Source: Bacteroidota bacterium (GTDB taxonomy: Bacteria; Bacteroidota; Ignavibacteria; Ignavibacteriales; Ignavibacteriaceae). Taken from it: DNA of 6,998 nt. Positions 5,526 through 6,998 of this stretch are shown here, piece after piece. The DNA lies in the NCBI GenBank assembly GCA_021793635.1, contig JAJYSI010000178.1, positions 1 to 6,998 of the forward strand. Direction: 5' to 3'. The translations under genes were made by a program, and so were the position numbers. Below the pieces are notes generated by a model, which was not told the origin of the DNA, did no database searches, and was given only the letters and a program-made list of their open reading frames with translations. Numbering within the stretch: the stretch's first letter is position 1; each line of letters begins with the position of its first letter.

Positions 5526-6998
5526 ATGAACATTTTAGGAATATCTGCATTTTATCATGACAGTGCTGCGTGCCTTGTTCGGGATGGTGAGATAATTTCT
5601 GCTGCTCAAGAGGAGAGGTTTACTCGAAAAAAGCATGACTTTAATTTCCCGTCAAACGCGATAAATTTTTGTCTTCATTACGGTGGTATAAACACATCAC
5701 AACTTGATCTTGTAGCTTTTTATGATAAACCTTTTCTAAAGTTTGAAAGGCTGTTAGAGACTTATATTTCATTTGCTCCATCGGGGGTTAAATCTTTCAT
5801 AAAAGCGATGCCTCTCTGGATAAAAGAAAAACTATGGATGAAAGAATTTATCCAAAAGGAATTGAAGTATGAAGGGAAAATAATTTTTCTTGAACATCAT
5901 GAATCCCATGCCGCATCTGCATTTTATCCTTCGCCGTTTCAGGAAGCGGCAATTTTAACTATGGACGGAGTCGGGGAGTGGGCTACAACAAGTTTTGGTA
6001 CGGGTTCGGGAAATGGGATTAACTTATTGTCCGAAATTAAATTTCCTCATTCACTTGGTCTGTTATATTCGGCATTTACCTATTATACAGGGTTCAAGGT
6101 AAATTCCGGTGAATATAAAGTTATGGGGCTAGCTCCTTACGGCGAGCCAAAATATAAAGATATTATTTTGCGTGAACTAATCGATGTTAAAGATGACGGC
6201 TCGTTCAAGATGAATATGAAATATTTTGATTATTGTGCCGGTCTAACGATGACAAATCATAATTTCAATAAACTTTTCGGTGGACAGCCAAGGAAACCGG
6301 AATCGGACTTAACTCAAAGAGAAATGGATTTAGCCCGTTCAATTCAAGATGTTACAGAAGAAATTGTATTAAAAATAGCAAGGCATGTTCATAAAGAAAC
6401 TGGGATGAAGAATTTATGCTTAGCAGGGGGTGTTGCCCTTAATTGTGTTGCGAACGGAAGACTTCTGCGTGAAAGCCCCTTTGAAAAATATTGGATACAA
6501 CCTGCAGCCGGAGATGCCGGAGGAGCAATTGGAGCAGCGCTTGCGGGATGGTTCAAATATCTGGATAAGCCGAGGAATGTAAACGGTAAAAATGATTTTC
6601 AAAAAGGTTCCTATCTTGGACCTGAATATTCCGAAGTCGAAATTAAGAATTATCTTGAGAGCAAAAAAATCCCGTTCCAGTTTCTTAATAATGATGAAAT
6701 TTCAGCAGTGGTTGCAGATTTAATTGCGGAGGAAAAAGTCGTAGGTTGGTTTCAAGGTAGGATGGAATTTGGACCGAGAGCCTTGGGCGCCAGGTCAATT
6801 ATCGGAGACGCAAGATCATCAAAGATGCAATCATTAATGAACTTAAAAATAAAATTCAGAGAGAGTTTTCGTCCATTTGCCCCATCAGTTTTATACGATA
6901 AAGTTTCTGAATATTTTGATATTGAGGAAGCAAGTCCTTACATGTTATTAGTTGCAGAGGTTAAAAAAGAACAGCAAAAAACAATTTCTGAGGAAGAA
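5526..6998 (+). CDS. NodU/CmcH/TobZ-family carbamoyltransferase (3' end outside window)
   Basis: 491 codons are open to the window edge; the family is usually about 580-610 residues, so roughly 100 are missing. These enzymes use carbamoyl phosphate and ATP, via carbamoyl-adenylate, to carbamoylate a hydroxyl group of a sugar, antibiotic or other small molecule in the cytoplasm. The N-terminal Kae1-like domain begins MNILGISAFYHDSAA, contains the QEERFTRKKHD motif (28-37 area), the metal-binding HHESHAA with His114 and His118, and MDGVGE with Asp137. It continues through GEYKVMGLAPYG (186-196), LAGGVALNC (289-297) and PAAGDAGGAIGAA with Asp320. The C-terminal YrdC-like domain begins near residue 355 and shows the family hallmark GRMEFGPRALGARSI (401-415) followed by FRESFRPFAPSVL (434-446). 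All key motifs seen are intact. The ATG at 5526 gives the exact family N-terminus; no Shine-Dalgarno is visible. A possible operator dyad lies upstream. The acceptor cannot be read from the sequence. Confidence 0.95.
   Translation, partial: MNILGISAFYHDSAACLVRDGEIISAAQEERFTRKKHDFNFPSNAINFCLHYGGINTSQLDLVAFYDKPFLKFERLLETYISFAPSGVKSFIKAMPLWIKEKLWMKEFIQKELKYEGKIIFLEHHESHAASAFYPSPFQEAAILTMDGVGEWATTSFGTGSGNGINLLSEIKFPHSLGLLYSAFTYYTGFKVNSGEYKVMGLAPYGEPKYKDIILRELIDVKDDGSFKMNMKYFDYCAGLTMTNHNFNKLFGGQPRKPESDLTQREMDLARSIQDVTEEIVLKIARHVHKETGMKNLCLAGGVALNCVANGRLLRESPFEKYWIQPAAGDAGGAIGAALAGWFKYLDKPRNVNGKNDFQKGSYLGPEYSEVEIKNYLESKKIPFQFLNNDEISAVVADLIAEEKVVGWFQGRMEFGPRALGARSIIGDARSSKMQSLMNLKIKFRESFRPFAPSVLYDKVSEYFDIEEASPYMLLVAEVKKEQQKTISEEE

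Noticed and set aside
6420..6602. A 60-codon - strand frame with cysteines
   Set aside because: Antisense to the LAGGVALNC region of the carbamoyltransferase; no support as a gene.
1..6998. CRISPR array, insertion sequence, tRNA, riboswitch or defence system
   Set aside because: I found no spaced direct repeats, transposase motifs, cloverleaf-like segments or defence-protein motifs; the noncoding gaps are all 160 bases or less.

Overview
This AT-rich window carries five protein-coding genes. Three are complete transport or envelope genes of recognisable families, one is a small pilin-like gene, and one is a carbamoyltransferase cut off by the right edge. None of the five start codons has a convincing purine-rich Shine-Dalgarno sequence. 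That, the low G+C, the 'FSQ'-type signal peptidase site and the small 'MGQQQLLLIVL' pilin-like protein all point to the Bacteroidota/Ignavibacteriota/Chlorobiota group, most likely an Ignavibacteria-like organism. This placement is inference from style and family resemblance, not from a marker gene. There is no rRNA, tRNA, CRISPR array, transposase or phage gene.

Layout: 26-916 (+) is a ten-helix EamA/DMT-family transporter. It converges, with a gap of only 9 bases, on 926-1309 (-), a short membrane-anchored pilin-like protein. A further 127 bases, in which I see no clear element, separate that gene from 1437-3368 (-), a membrane-anchored SGNH/GDSL hydrolase with a C-terminal TPR region. A 160-base divergent intergenic region (3369-3528) holds a consensus -10 box and a stem-loop. 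It leads into 3529-5379 (+), a secreted SurA/PrsA-like chaperone with two parvulin domains. The 146-base gap at 5380-5525 contains a GC-rich hairpin just after the chaperone stop codon and a perfect 13-base dyad. The last gene, 5526 to the window edge (+), is a NodU/CmcH/TobZ-type O-carbamoyltransferase, with 491 codons present and about 100 expected to be missing.

Functionally the window is envelope-oriented: an inner-membrane metabolite exporter, a pilin-like surface or periplasmic protein, an ester-bond hydrolase facing the periplasm, a periplasmic protein-folding factor and an enzyme that carbamoylates a small molecule or glycan. The genes are not one operon; strand switches split them into at least four transcription units. 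The most suggestive pairing is the carbamoyltransferase with the SGNH hydrolase, because in other bacteria carbamoyltransferases of this type often sit with SxtJ-like and SxtK-like small membrane proteins and SGNH hydrolases. The deciding genes lie beyond the right edge. I found no clear candidate for an entirely new system and have scored the findings accordingly.
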